64,000 nt of DNA from Campanula takesimana (Eukaryota > Streptophyta > Magnoliopsida > Asterales > Campanulaceae): assembly GCA_026119855.1 (NCBI GenBank), contig JAOWBW010000485.1, positions 1,178,001-1,242,000 of the forward strand, read 5' to 3'. Position numbers and translations under genes: made by a program. Below are positions 1 through 10,962 of the stretch, in pieces. Position 1 is the first letter of the stretch, and every line of letters begins with the position of its first letter. Under the pieces are notes generated by a model. That model saw only the letters and a list, made by a program, of their open reading frames with translations. It searched no databases and was not told the DNA's origin.

Positions 1-406
1 ATCCCCAAGCGGTTATTATGGACGAAAATAAAAATCTGTCCCCGCATGTATGCTTTACTACATTAATTTAGTTTAATCCCGACACATGTAGGAATCACAA
101 GTGTGGTGGAATCCGATGAGTATATGGGACAGCGAGAAGGTCTATATACTAGTGTGACGATTCTACTATTTTCTTAGAAACCCCAAAAGGGACTCCGTCC
201 CTCCGACTTATTAAAAAAAATATTTATGTGGTTTGAGTCGTGTGCCCACTGTGTGTTCTAAACCTCTTCATGGACCGAAAGTGTTATTCAAGACTGACAA
301 GGGCCTCTTCTGCAATTTAGGTCCAATTGGTACTTACCGAGTCTACCGTGATTCAGCAAACCGGCTAGTTCGTGAATTGATCACTCCAACAGATCCGACA
401 ACATCA
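1..406 (+). other. Tat-1 5' leader (untranslated)
   Basis: This stretch precedes the first plausible gag ATG at 407. It matches, on the opposite strand, the leader of Tat-3 (about 16140-16450), including the phrase GTGGAATCCGATGAGTATAT. No LTR or primer-binding site is visible, so both must lie left of the window. An open frame from about 233 runs into gag without an obvious start. The ATG at 407 was chosen because Tat-3 has an aligned ATG at 15664. Confidence 0.7.
106..166 (+). promoter_or_regulatory. Leader stem-loop upstream of gag, Tat-1 copy
   Basis: The arm at 106-130 (GTGGAATC, then GAGTATATGGGAC) can pair with the arm at 140-166 (GTCTATATACTA, then GATTCTAC). The same hairpin occurs in Tat-2 at 19133-19237 with compensating changes. 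Its place just before gag suggests an RNA packaging or dimerisation signal, which is inference. Confidence 0.55.
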
Positions 407-1730
407 ATGGTCAGCGGCTCCAACACCGACAACACCATGTCTCTTGAGCAACTCTCAGCTATGTCCAACTTCTCCAAGAGCAAGTCTCCACTCTCAATAA
501 GGAGGCCCAAAACAAAGACGACATTTGGCAATCCCATCTTGACAATCAAAGGGAAGCCCACGAGGCCGAGATGGACCAAATGAAAGCTAAACTCTCCTAG
601 CTTTCAAGTGGTAAGGGCAAGGAAGACAATGAAGAGTCCGAATGGACCAAGGGTTTGTTTGAAAACCCTTATGTTAGTGCCCGTACCAAGAAAATGGGGG
701 AACCAAGCACCGACAACAAATACCACAAGATGGTTGACTCAATCATGGCCTACATAAACCAACGCTTCAACGGTCTCAACTTGGGGAAAGACTCCGACAC
801 AAGCCTTTATCAGTCATCCATTCTCATGAGCACAATGGCCGCTCTCCCTGACAAGTTCAAGATGCCCGACATCAGCAAGTTCAAGGGAAACTCTTGTTCG
901 ATGGCACACATTGAGACTTACTATGGTTCCGAAGAAGGTCTCTCCCAAAGTAATGGCACAATGCTTCCGTCTTACTCTCGAGGGGGCGGCAAAAGATTGG
1001 TATGCAACTCTTCCGCTCACAATCCGTCTTGATTGGGATGCCGTCATACTTGCCTTTAAGAGTCAATACCAAGGCAACACCACTCATCGCCCGACCAAGA
1101 AAGAGCTCGAGAACACCACCCAAAGGTAAAATGAGTCCTTTATTTATTTTACAAGGAGGTGGAATGACAAGCTTGCTGAAATTGTCGAGAGGCCCAACAC
1201 CAAAGAGAAAATGGACATTTTTCTCAAGTGTCTAAAGATTGATCTCCGTACCCACCTAAGTGGGGCTTGCTATGAGGATTTCTCTCAAATGTATGAGGCG
1301 GGGGTCCGAATGGACGATTTGCTCAAAGAAATCAAGAAAAGTGCTCCTAGCTTCCGATACAAGGCCGTCTCTAACTCAACAAAAGAGGCTTCAGTCAATG
1401 CCGTCACCACTGACAAGGGGAATTACAAAAGGGTTCCTCCACCTCAAGGCACGAGACCTCAAAATGATCATATCTACACTCCTCTCCAAGGCATGACTCA
1501 AACCGAGGCCTTCGAAGTTCTCAAAGCAAAGGGGCAAATCACACCTATACAAGGGTACCAACCCAAGCAATCAATGCCAACCATGCTCAAAATGTGGCTA
1601 CCACCAACATAGTGGCCATCTCACCGAGGAATTCTTTGTTCTCCGCAACGTCATCTAAGACCTCATTGACAAAAAAGAATTCTTAGTTCCTAATGAGGGT
1701 GATGTCAATGTAATAGAGATAGGAGAATTT
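407..1730 (+). pseudogene. gag: gag remnant (Tat-1)
   Basis: Gag would form the particle shell and bind the element RNA. The retrotransposon gag domain is recognisable by LEGAAKDWYATLP near 980-1020 and by the flanking FTRRWNDK and HLSGACYEDF blocks. These match the Tat-2 gag (LEGAARDWYMSLP). The frame is broken: shifts near 560 and 930, an in-frame TAA after the ...ENTTQR segment (about 1127), and a shift near 1600 at the remains of a zinc knuckle (CSKCGY ... SGHLTEE with the last Cys replaced by Phe). Start chosen at the ATG aligned with Tat-3. Confidence 0.8.
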
Positions 1731-2887
1731 GTGGAGACTACTCATTCAATTCCCATTGTGAATGAGGGCTCCAAAGTTATGAATGCAATTGATAATTCTT
1801 ACTACGTTGTGACTTATGATGAGGTAATGAGGGAAGTACTAGAGAATAGGAAAAAGAGGCAAGATGGGAACGTCAACATGCTAACTCGATCCGGACGAGT
1901 CATAGCAAGCAATCCCGTTACTTCTGCGCCAAGCACCTCTTCTCAAAGATCGCAAGCTCGCGACACTCCCGAAGATCCTCTACTGGTTTAACTCAAGAAA
2001 ACTCAAGCCAGCATATCCATTTGGGACCTCATTGCATCCTCAAAGAAACACCGAGACCTCGTCATCAGCAATCTTGATGACACATCAATCTCTCTGGACA
2101 CAACTCCCGAGGACTTTACTGCAATGATAGGCCATATACATTTTGGCAATGTCATCACTTTTGCCGATATGGACCTCCCACCATTTGGGTCCGTAATGAG
2201 GCCATCTATCTCAAAGTGAGAGCAAGGGGGAGACCTATTTCAAGAGTCTTGGTCGACGGTGGTTCCGCTCTCAACTTAATGCCTGGCAGAATAATGGGCA
2301 TACTGGGTCTTAAGAGTTCAGATCTAAAGCCTTCTACTCAAGTAATCCGAGGTTACGACAGCACTGCCCGCACAGTCATGTGTATGGTGGAAATAGACAT
2401 TGAGTTTGGGAGCATGGTTATGTCCGTCCCGTTTCAAGTGCTCGATGTACCTTCTTCGTTCAACTTAATCTTGGGCCGACCATGGATACACAGTTCCAAC
2501 GCCGTCCCTTCGACTCTCCATCAGTGTGTCAAGTTCAGAAATGGGGACGAAATAGTGACCTTCATGGCAGAAAACATCACTATTCACAGAAATAGGGAAC
2601 CCGTCCATCAAGTTCAGCATGGGTTAGAAGACTCTACTCTCTCCGGCATCTCAATCAACGCCATTGACAAACAAGGGGGAAACGGATCATGGACCCTCGG
2701 TAATCGCAAATTCCTTTGTATAATGAGGAATATGAATTACTTCCCTGGTTTAGGCTTGGGGAAATACCAACAAGGGAGAATGCAACCTATTGAGGTCCCT
2801 TTTGTCAAGAACAAATTCGGTTTGGGATATGAGCCTTCCAAAGACGACTTGAAATACGAGCAAGCCGTCAAGAATGAGAAAGCCTGA
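1731..2887 (+). pseudogene. Aspartic protease and G-patch remnant (Tat-1)
   Basis: The retropepsin that would cut Gag-Pol is seen from about 2210. Its active-site motif VLVDGGSALNLMP has Asp at about 2255, and the flap-side ILGRPWIHS lies near 2470. A G-patch follows (GLGLGKYQQG, about 2750-2780), a nucleic-acid-binding motif found after the protease in some Tat elements. Lesions: a stop at 1989-1991, a frameshift near 2205, and TGA at 2885-2887. The 1731-1991 part is gag-to-protease linker. The whole protease and G-patch block is missing from Tat-2. Confidence 0.8.
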
Positions 2888-3819
2888 GCTCGCAGGGAAG
2901 GCCGTCGCTATGAGATCCCTAATTTGAGGCCTTACCGCGAGACACTAAATGGCTACTTTGTCTGCCAGGGGGAAGATGTACCGTACATAATCTTTCCCAA
3001 GCCATGGGTTAACAGCAAGGGCGTCAGAAAGCCCAGCCTTAAAATCTTTTCCGACTGTCAGATCCAGAAATCCGAAGAGGAACCAACTCCTATGTCACCC
3101 CGAGAATGGTGGGGGAAGAAAGTGACTATAGAGTTCGAGACAGAGATTACCGAGGGGGAAGATCTAGCCTCCATGTTCGAGGAACTTGCCATCATGAATG
3201 AATGCCAAGTAAATTCCATCTTCGACGACACCGACAAGGGAAGCGAGTCCATCAGCGAGATCAAGCCAAGATACGAGCCAATCAACAACTGGTATTCTGC
3301 AAAGGGACCTGTGGTATCCAAAGAATTCCTGATCAAGCAAATGGGTTGCATACCGCACAAGGTTACAAAGGAAGACTTATTAACATTCACTTTCGAGTCC
3401 GAGAGTGTGTCTAATACCCTCACCCAAGAGGATATGGAGGCAATAGCCGAGCGTGTGTTCCCTTTCTTTGCTAATGAAAAAATTGATCTTTCTGAGTCCC
3501 CGAGATTGCAAACATCATGAATGATGAATTAACTAATAATGAATTTAATGAACTAGTTAATAACGATTCAAATAATGATGAAATAGACCACAAAAATGCA
3601 ACATACTTAAATGAACTTGCTCAACAGGTCCGTAGTCGTGGTGAAAATGGTCCAGAGGCTGACGAAGAATTGCATGTTATTAATCTGGGTACCAACGAAG
3701 AGTCGAAAGAAACCAAGATCGGAAGCTTTTTCAAGGGGGACGAGAAAAAAATATTGAATGCACTGCTCAGAAAGTTTGTGGATGTATTGCATGGTCATAC
3801 AAAGACAAGCCGGGTTTAG
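2888..3819 (+). pseudogene. Acidic pol spacer between G-patch and RT (Tat-1)
   Basis: This translated linker has no domain I can name. It is conserved in Tat-2, with blocks such as VPYIIFPKPWVNSKG, LTQEDMEAIAERVFPFF and ETKIGSFFKG, so it was under protein-level selection. It is rich in Asp, Glu and Asn near 3517-3620. A stop at 3518-3520 and a change of frame there break it, and a further stop precedes the RT at 3817-3819. Confidence 0.6.
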
Positions 3820-5190
3820 ACAGAAAGGTTGCTGAGCACAGAATTCCGATCAGAGACGACGCTAAGCTGACAAAACAGAAACTCAGAAAGATCAAGCCAG
3901 AATGGTCTTTACAAGTCAAAGAAGAGATAGAGAAGCTTCTCAGTGTGGGCTTCATCAAAGTTATTGAGTATCCAACATGGATTGCGAATGTCGTGACATT
4001 CAGAATGGCTAACGGCAAGGTCCGTGTTTGTGTGGATTTCCAGGATTTAAACAAAGATTCTCCAAAGGATGACTTTCCACTACCCAACATCGACATGCTA
4101 GTCGATTCCACTACTGCCTACGAGGTTCGCTCATTTGTGGATGGTTTCGCTGGGTATAATCATATTCTCATGTCTGAGGAGGATCAACACAAGACTGATT
4201 TCACAACACCGTGGGGCACCTTTTGCTACACAGTCATGCCATTTGGGTTGAGGAACGCTGGGGCTACTTATCAAAGGGCTATGACAGACTTGTTCCATGA
4301 CATGATTCACAAATAAATTGAGGTCTATGTGGACGACATGATCATCCATTCAAAGGGGACCGACGGTCAACACTTGATCGACCTCCGCAAGTTCTTTGAA
4401 AGGCTTCGACAACACAAAATGAGGCTCAATCCTGCAAAGTCCACTTTCAGGGTTATCCGAGGCAAAGTTCTTGGCTACATGGTCGCAGAAAGGGGAATTG
4501 AAGCAGATCCCTCAAAAATCAAGGCAATCATTGACATGCCTCCTCGAAAGACACAGAAAGAAATCAAAGGTTTCATGGGCAGACTTCAGTACATCAGTCG
4601 GTTCGTGCACCATCTTACTTCTATGTGTGATCCAATCTTCAAGCTACTCAAGAAGAATGTGGCTCTAGAATGTACCGACGCCTGCCAAGAAGCTTTCGAC
4701 CAAGTGAAGCATTACTTGACATGCCCTCTAGTTTTGGTTCCACCACACAAGGAAAAGCCTCTCTTGCTCTACCTCACAGTGAATGATGAAGCCTTAGGGG
4801 CTATGCTAGCACAAGAGCAAAGAGACTCCACAAAGGAGAATGCCATTTACTTTGTCAGCCGCCGATTTCAAGGAGGCGAAAAGAACTACTCTGTCTTAGA
4901 GAAGTCATGTGCAGCACTGGTTTGGACTTAAAAGCTCAAACACTACATGGAAGCCTTTCCGATCAAGCTAGTAGCAAAAGTGGACCCGCTCCGCTACATC
5001 TTCGAGAAGCCTTTCATGTCAACAAGGATAGCCAAGTGGTACTTCATGCTCGCTAGCTATGATATCACTTACGTCACACTCAAGTCCATCAGGGGGAAAG
5101 TGTTCAGTGATCAGCTTGCTGAATTTCCGTGTGACGAAGTGAAGGGGGAAGACTTACAATTTCCTGATGAGCACTTAATTTGCACTACAA
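3820..5190 (+). pseudogene. pol: Reverse transcriptase and Ty3-type RNase H remnant (Tat-1)
   Basis: RT copies element RNA into DNA. Visible RT blocks are KIKPEWSLQVKEEIEKLL, VRVCVDFQDLNKDSPKDDFP (first catalytic Asp), FCYTVMPFGLRNAGATYQRA and VYVDDMIIHS (the YVDD box, at about 4324-4352). The first RNase H follows (LYLTVNDEALGAMLAQ, YFVSRRFQGGEKNYSVLEKS). The catalytic motifs are present, but a TAA lies just before the YVDD box (4314-4316) and another at 4929-4931. Both look like single-base nonsense changes, since the frame continues unchanged. Confidence 0.88.
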
Positions 5191-5860
5191 CCGAGGAAAA
5201 TAAGTGGAAACTTTTTTTCGATGGCGCAGCCAATAAGCATGGTTATGGGATAGGAATGTTGCTTGTCGATCCAAAGGACATCTACACTCCAATTGTAATC
5301 CGTCTTGAATTCGAAGCTACCAACAACATTGCTGAATATGAGGCATGTATAGCGGGGCTAGAAGAGGCCCTAGAAAGGAATGTCATAGAGCTAGAAGTAT
5401 TCGGTGACTCCCTACTCCTTATCAATCAGACATCGGGTAAATGGCGAATCCAAGACCTGACCCTCCAACAGTATGGTCAACACCTCGAGGAATTAGTTGA
5501 ACAGTTCCAAGACATCACGTTCAATTATTTACCGAGGGACAAGAACTGCTTTGCTGATGCTTTAGCCACTATAGCCTCACTGGTTGAAATGCCCAAAGGA
5601 AAAATGGTGAACCCCTTCAAAATTTCAAGAAGGACTAGTCCGGCATACTGTATGAGTATTGAGATCAATGAAGTCCAAGATAACCCCCCGTGGTACACAG
5701 ACATCATGAACTTCCTCAATAATGGCACCTTCCCCGAGAACAGCAATGGGAAGTCTCGAGTAGCATTACAAAAGCTAGCTGCGAGATATGTGTTGATTGG
5801 GAACCGAGTCTACAAGAGACATCATCAAGGGATCAATCTCTTATGTGAAAATGAGACCGA
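5191..5860 (+). pseudogene. Archaeal-type RNase H (second RNase H) of Tat-1
   Basis: A second, archaeal-type RNase H domain after the normal one is a hallmark of Tat elements. Here the acidic residues are visible: FFDGAANKHGYGIG (Asp), NNIAEYEACIAGL (Glu), FGDSLLLINQ (Asp) and RDKNCFADALA (Asp). This domain sits inside an open frame from 4947 to 5960 and looks intact. It is followed by a spacer leading to the integrase zinc region. The gene as a whole is dead because of the lesions on either side. Confidence 0.85.
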
Positions 5861-6729
5861 AGCTCAAGAAATCATGCTTGAAGTCCACGAAGGCGAGTGT
5901 GGACCCCACATAAACGGGATTATGTTAGCCAAGAAGATACTCCGTATTGGCTACTATTAGACTACTATGGAAAAAGACTGCATCGAGAAAGTCAAGAAAT
6001 GCGCCAAGTGCCAGTTCCATGCTAATCTGCAACATCATGTGCCGATATGGTATTCCTAATGAGATCATCTCCGACAATGGTTCTCACTTTGAGAAAGAAA
6101 TGGATGCACTTTTGGTTAACTATAAAATTACCAAGCACAAGTCATCCCCGTACCGTCCCCAAGCTAATAGAGCGGTCGAAGCAGCAAACAAGACAATTGA
6201 GGTCATCATACAAAAAATGGCTTCAACAGAAAGGGATTGGCCTGAGAAATTACCGTTAGCATTGTGGGGCTATCGCACATCAATCCGGTCAGCAACGGGA
6301 GAAACCCCATACTCATTGGTTTATGGTTCTGAAGCCGTACTCCCGGTCGAACTCGAAGTTCCCTCTCTACGGGTCCTACTCGAGAATCAAGTCAACGAGA
6401 TTGATTGGATCCAAAGTGGATATGAACAACTAGCCCTACTCGACGAAAAGAGGTTAAGAGCATTTGAGTGCATAAGGGCTTATCAACAGAGAATGGCAAG
6501 GTCTTTCAATAAGAAGGTGAAACCTCGAAACATCAAAGTGGGAGACTTGGTCTTAAGACAACATCCTCCCAATGCCATGAATCCCATTGGGAAATGGGGA
6601 CCCCGATGGATCGGTCCTTACATGGTCAAGAAGGTACTAAGCGGCGGTGCAGTCCGAATCATAGACTTGGATGGCGATCAAATGCCAAAGGAGGTCAACC
6701 TCGACAGGCTCAAGAAGTTCTACGCTTAA
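5861..6729 (+). pseudogene. Integrase remnant lacking the first catalytic Asp (Tat-1)
   Basis: The N-terminal zinc finger is seen (HEGECGPHINGI ... CAKCQFHANLQH). The core then jumps straight to CRYGIPNEIISDNGSHFEKE (second Asp) and VEAANKTIE (Glu). By comparison with Tat-2, about 200 bp carrying the first Asp (GIDVIG) are deleted near 6040. A TAG at 5958-5960 also breaks the frame. The C-terminal part (GDLVLR ... GKWGPRWIGPYMV ... LDRLKKFYA) is full length and ends at 6729, followed by non-coding DNA. Confidence 0.85.
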
Positions 6730-6757
6730 CAAACGAAGACCATTAAAAAAAATGCTC

Positions 6758-6854
6758 GCTAGGTTGAAAACCCGCAAGGGCGGCCTAGGCAAAAATTAGA
6801 GCACGTACAAAAAAGAAGCCCGCTAGATTGAAAACCTGAAAGGGCGGTCTAGGC
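6758..6854 (+). ncRNA. Twin post-pol hairpins (Tat-1)
   Basis: Two near-repeats, 6758-6790 and 6822-6854, start 29 bp after the integrase stop. Each folds as an outer CTAGR/YCTAG stem, an internal loop (TTGAAAA opposite CGG) and a short inner stem closed by a GNRA loop: CCC-GCAA-GGG in copy 1 and CCT-GAAA-GGG in copy 2. The outer closing pair covaries (G-C in copy 1, A-T in copy 2). Tat-2 and Tat-5 carry the same pair. I recognise no known RNA class. Confidence 0.6.
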
Positions 6855-6898
6855 AAAAAACAGGGTGCACACACAAAAAAAATGGTCTTCATTTGTTT

Positions 6899-6944
6899 GA
6901 ACTACGGAGACCTGAGCCTTTCTACGAGAGGAACGTAGGCAACC
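6899..6944 (+). ncRNA. CTACG...CGTAG stem-loop (Tat-1)
   Basis: The sequence begins AACTACGGAGACCTGAG and ends GAACGTAGGCAACC, with an inner stem CCTTTC/GAGAGG. It is one of seven related stem-loops in the window (see the Tat-2 and Tat-5 entries). Its function is unknown. Confidence 0.55.
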
Positions 6945-7094
6945 TTCGGGTGCGGTCTAAAATAATAATTCTTACCCAATCATGTCATAACAAAATGCAA
7001 TTTTTATTCATCTCTCAAATCATTTTGACCATCACAATGGCTATTGTTGAGCAATAAAAGACATTAAAACATTAAATCCTAAACAAGTGGTCTA

Positions 7095-7610
7095 TTAATT
7101 GCAATCTTGGTGTACTAAGAAATGTCTAATCTTTCTTCGGTTTGGGAACCCATTGCTTTCTACTAGGGCCCTTGACCTTCTTGGCGGAGCACTCCCGGAA
7201 CCACCAAGACGAGAGAAGACGTTAGGATGGGACGGAGCTTCATTAACCTTCCCTTTGCCCTTGTCCAAAGAAGCCTTGGCGGGGGCTTTGTATGGGCGTT
7301 TCCACACATAAGGGGAATTGCCTTTGTCCTTGCCTTTACCCTTCTTATTCTTGGGCAAATAGCGTGGCCTAGGGGCTTCAACACGAACCACCGGCTTCAA
7401 AGGTTCAACAACGACCTCATTTCGTCTTCCCAAGCGGTCAAAGACACTAGGACGTGCCTTCACAATAAGGACGGGCTTCATTTGTTCACCTTCGGGGATG
7501 GACACTTTTACCTCAAAAGAGAAGGTCATGGGAGCCATTCCTGACAAGAATTTGGGGCTTAAAATGATAAGAAGTAGTGCAGAATATTGCTGTGTGACCA
7601 AACTGGTCAA
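7095..7610 (-). CDS. Antisense basic protein of unknown function (Tat-1 3' region)
   Basis: This open frame of up to 171 codons runs against the element. I do not recognise a domain. It is strongly basic (KNKKGKGKDKGN, KASLDKGKGKVNE) and carries the short motif SVFDRLG followed later by NVFSRLG; similar motifs occur in plant retroelement Gag-like proteins, as far as I recall. A TATA-like box (CTATAAATT, minus strand, about 7622-7630) lies too close to the first ATG but about 85 bp before the Met at codon 25 (7538), so that start is preferred. GC-rich repeats at 7681-7750 lie just upstream. It occupies the place of the DUF7745-like gene in Tat-2. Confidence 0.5.
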   Translation of the reverse strand: MTSLVTQQYSALLLIILSPKFLSGMAPMTFSFEVKVSIPEGEQMKPVLIVKARPSVFDRLGRRNEVVVEPLKPVVRVEAPRPRYLPKNKKGKGKDKGNSPYVWKRPYKAPAKASLDKGKGKVNEAPSHPNVFSRLGGSGSAPPRRSRALVESNGFPNRRKIRHFLVHQDCN

Positions 7611-7680
7611 AATGGTTTCAAATTTATAGCTGTTGGAGAATCCTGCACAGAAAGAAAGGGGTTGTAAATCAGCAGCCCAG

Positions 7681-7750
7681 ACGCGGGCGCCTCAACCATT
7701 CGACCTGAAAAACGCTCGCATCCCTTGCCCTATTCCAGGCGCATACGCCT
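7681..7750 (-). promoter_or_regulatory. Family-A GC-rich motif cluster upstream of the antisense ORF
   Basis: Three CpG-rich copies related to GCGCGCGCCTCCCG lie at 7681-7692, 7711-7720 and 7736-7750, about 25-30 bp apart. They sit 55-130 bp upstream of the TATA-like box of the antisense ORF. Similar clusters lie in the Tat-1 LTR and before the antisense PMD gene. Confidence 0.5.
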
Positions 7751-8022
7751 TTGATAGACGGCAGAACAGAACAGGCCTTGTCAGTTCAGCAACAGCCCAG
7801 ATGCTTCATTGCCTTCAACCTGCAACAAGTTCAGAATCCACAGCAGCAAAACAACATTCCACATCAACAAATGGAAAACTTTGGGCACACATTTGCTTAT
7901 AAAGTGTCAACATTTAAGATCGAGTCTAAACAAACATAAAAATGTAGATAAATAGCTAAGATTGTAAATACTTGTTATTTGGTACATGTTAAATAAGAAT
8001 TGTTTTCAGGCACTCATCCTCC

Positions 8023-10387
8023 CTACTCAGAGTCATCGCCAGCAGCACTGTGCTCACCCTCATCACTGCTCTCGGTCTCCTCATCATCGTCAAACTCTTC
8101 TTCAGACTCCTCGATCGTGATCTCATGACAGCGTCTCTTTGGCACCTGTGCCGAGGAACTAGCACCGCCGCGGCTAAGGCTCCGACTCAGTGACCGCCTC
8201 GCTGAGGTGACAGCATCAGTGACAGCATCGTCAACATCCAGAGTAGCATTTCTACAACCACTCCCTATGCCGCGAGCTCCCCGAACAATGCCTCTAGCAG
8301 CTCCAGAGACTGTCCCTGCGTCCTCTCTGGTCAAATTAGCCATGACTCTACATAGCTCCAGGACTCTCTCCTCCAGATGGTACAGCCTGCTCCGCATCCC
8401 CTTGTTCTGGTGGTCTATATGCCTATAGGCAGCCACGGGTACCTGTCACAACAGGAACATGAAACTACATTAGTGTATTGGGATAAAAAATGGGCCATAG
8501 TCAGAAATGTGCAAGAAAAGCAAAAGTCATACCACAGCGGTCTGGGCAGGAGGCTCTCTCTTCGGTAACATATCCTCAGGGACAATCTCCCTCTGCTCCT
8601 CAACAACCCTAAAGGTGGAGTAAGTATAGCATGAAGGAGGCAAGGGAGGATCAAAGCAGTAACCTGCATCGGTGGGATAGAACTGAGCAGAAGTCGAGGG
8701 AGCGGGCTGTGCTCCTCGAGGGTCAGCATACATAAAACCCGGCATCAGATGGTTCGCCTGGAAAAGACCATAGTCCTGGTAAAGAAAGATGAAAGGGGTA
8801 GCATCAACCCCTGCCATATACAAGGCCATGTCCTCCTCAGAAAGTGCCTCCCAATTACGAGGACAAAAAGGAGGGAAATCTGGAACCGCGGGCCTGGGTG
8901 GGTTATGGTAATCCACCATCTGGCTCACATGCTGCCAGTATACTCTCTCTCCCAAGTACATGACCAAGCACTCCACGGAGCTCATCAAAAGCCTTGAGCG
9001 AGTGGGCAGCAGTGTGTGCTCTATGCTATCATATATCGGTCTCCAGGGAAACAGCGACAGCCTCGAGCCTCAGGTTATCCAAATACTGCCTGGCTGAAAC
9101 CAAGCTAATGGGGGTGGTGCCGGTCTTCACATTTATGGTCTTGTAAGACCACCTCGCACAGTCAGGATACAGGGGCTGATCCTGTCTATCAATCCTGAAG
9201 TCTCTCATGCCCAGAATGGCAAAAGCCCACAGCTGCAAACAGAAACAAAAACAGGATTAATGACAGTCAAAAGTGCAGATAAAGACAGAAATCTGGAAAA
9301 AAAGGCAAAGTGGAAGATATACCTCCCAAGCGAGAGAAAAGCCCCTGACCGAGCTCCTAGTCGAACGACTAGTCAAATCTATACCGTGATAACAAGCAGC
9401 CAAGCCCGCTACAGCCCAGTTATACTGAGCAGCCTGGTCCAAGTCAATCAGAAGATCCAACAGGGACAAAGCAGCTGAACTTCCCCCATTCACGAATAGG
9501 GTGTGGGACAAAGCAAACCAAATAAAGCACCAGGCCACCGCCTCGACCCTGTCAGCGGTAACACCCCGAGACTCAGCTGCAAGGACACTAAAATATGCTC
9601 GAAATTTCCCCGAAGTCACTCGGGAGTTCTTCACTATGAACTCACAGTCAACCAAATCCAACAACTCAGCAGGTGTCCGAGCAGTCTCCCTCACACCATA
9701 AGGGACGGGCACTCCATGAAAAAAAAGCCAGTCAAGGCAGTAAAGTCGGTAGGTGTCATAGTCACCTCGCCCATCAGCAAATGAAAGGTGTGGGTGGTGT
9801 CCCACCATCTCTCCCTCAAAGCCTGAATCATGTCAGGATCGTTCTTCAGCGAAGGCAGACTGGTAATGAAAGGGCCAAATCTTGTAGCCGCAACCCTAGC
9901 CCGTACATTTTCGAGCAATTTCCTCCACACAGAAACGGGTGCCTGAGCCCCACCTCAGATTTCGGTCAAGTGATTCCACCTCTGAAAGGAAACAAGAGAC
10001 AAAGAAAAATTCGTCAGCATAACGGCTAGAAAATGGCCAAACCCAACATGAAGAATTCAACAAATTTCACTATGTGCAAGCAAGTATGTGAACATGTAAA
10101 TGGGTGTCCAAGCATTCCTTTCGTAACAAAGCAGTAAGGGTAATAACATGCAGCCATCAACAAAGAGTTACTGCAGCAGTATGTATTATGGGCAACAATG
10201 ATATGGCCCAAAATACAAAAAATCGACAAAGGAAGGGTGAAATTCTTACCAATCCCGCAGAAACAAAATGGGAGATATGAGTATGAGACTCATATGTTAG
10301 GAATCTCGGGTCCATGGCCTCAACCCCGATTTTTGCCTCCTCTCCCATGGGCATCTCGAAAGGAGGAGTTTGATGAGAACTCAACAT
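8023..10387 (-). pseudogene. Antisense spliced plant mobile domain (PMD) gene, Tat-1 copy
   Basis: Four exons can be drawn on the minus strand: 10387-10250, 9981-9323, 9232-8533 and 8442-8023. Introns are 268, 90 and 90 bp with GT-AG ends, all in phase 0. Exon 2 has the PMD signature (RERWWDTTHTFHLLMGEVTM, then TPTDFTALTG); exon 3 begins LWAFAILGMRDF; exon 4 ends in an Arg/Ser and then acidic tail. PMD proteins of Arabidopsis (MAIN, MAIL1) act in gene and transposon silencing, and transposon-borne PMD genes are known. This copy is dead: TGA near 9955, a frameshift at an 8-A run (9719-9726), and another near 9000. The exon layout matches the Tat-2 gene, so the gene was present in a common ancestor. 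Confidence 0.8.
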
Positions 10388-10537
10388 AATATCACGTTAG
10401 ATTGGTCTCAAATAAACAAAGGAAACGTTTTGGGATGTTTTCCACGCGAAAAATTGACTCAGAATGCAGAGAGTTTGGGCGATTTTCGAACTCAGTCCGA
10501 ACAGAATGGACAGTTTCTTCACTTATGCTGAACTAAT

Positions 10538-10616
10538 GCGCGATGCGCGCGCCTCCCGCTACCCACCTGTAACGCGGGCGCGTCGCACATATACTTCAGG
10601 ACGCGCGCGCCTCCCG
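10538..10616 (-). promoter_or_regulatory. Family-A GC-rich motif triplet upstream of antisense PMD gene
   Basis: Three copies start at about 10543 (GATGCGCGCGCCTCCCG), 10571 (AACGCGGGCGCG) and 10600 (GACGCGCGCGCCTCCCG), 28-29 bp apart. They lie about 150-230 bp upstream of the antisense PMD start at 10387. Confidence 0.5.
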
Positions 10617-10962
10617 TCTCCTGTCAGGCCCAGGTGGAAGTTCCCTTGCAGGAATAAATATATCACATCAATTCCTCCAACTCCCATCCTAGTTTTCAAC
10701 TCCACCTTGGGGCGTTTCAAGCACAAAGTTCCGCAATGGACATCATTAAATTCGACGGTTACAAAAGTCAAAGTCAATCTCGACATTTTTTCCTCTCTAA
10801 AGGGAAAACTTTTTTTCTGGTCCGCAGTCAACTGTGCCCGCACCCCACAAAAGTCATGAATTCAACAGCAAGTACGGCTCCAAACAAGCATACATCAGAT
10901 ACAGCTACAAACAGCAATTCGGTCCATGGTGAACCACTGAAATCACCACTTCTTAAGTAACA

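Noticed and set aside
6758..6854. tRNA or known ribozyme
   Set aside because: No cloverleaf, CCA-type end or hammerhead core can be drawn. Only simple hairpins fit.
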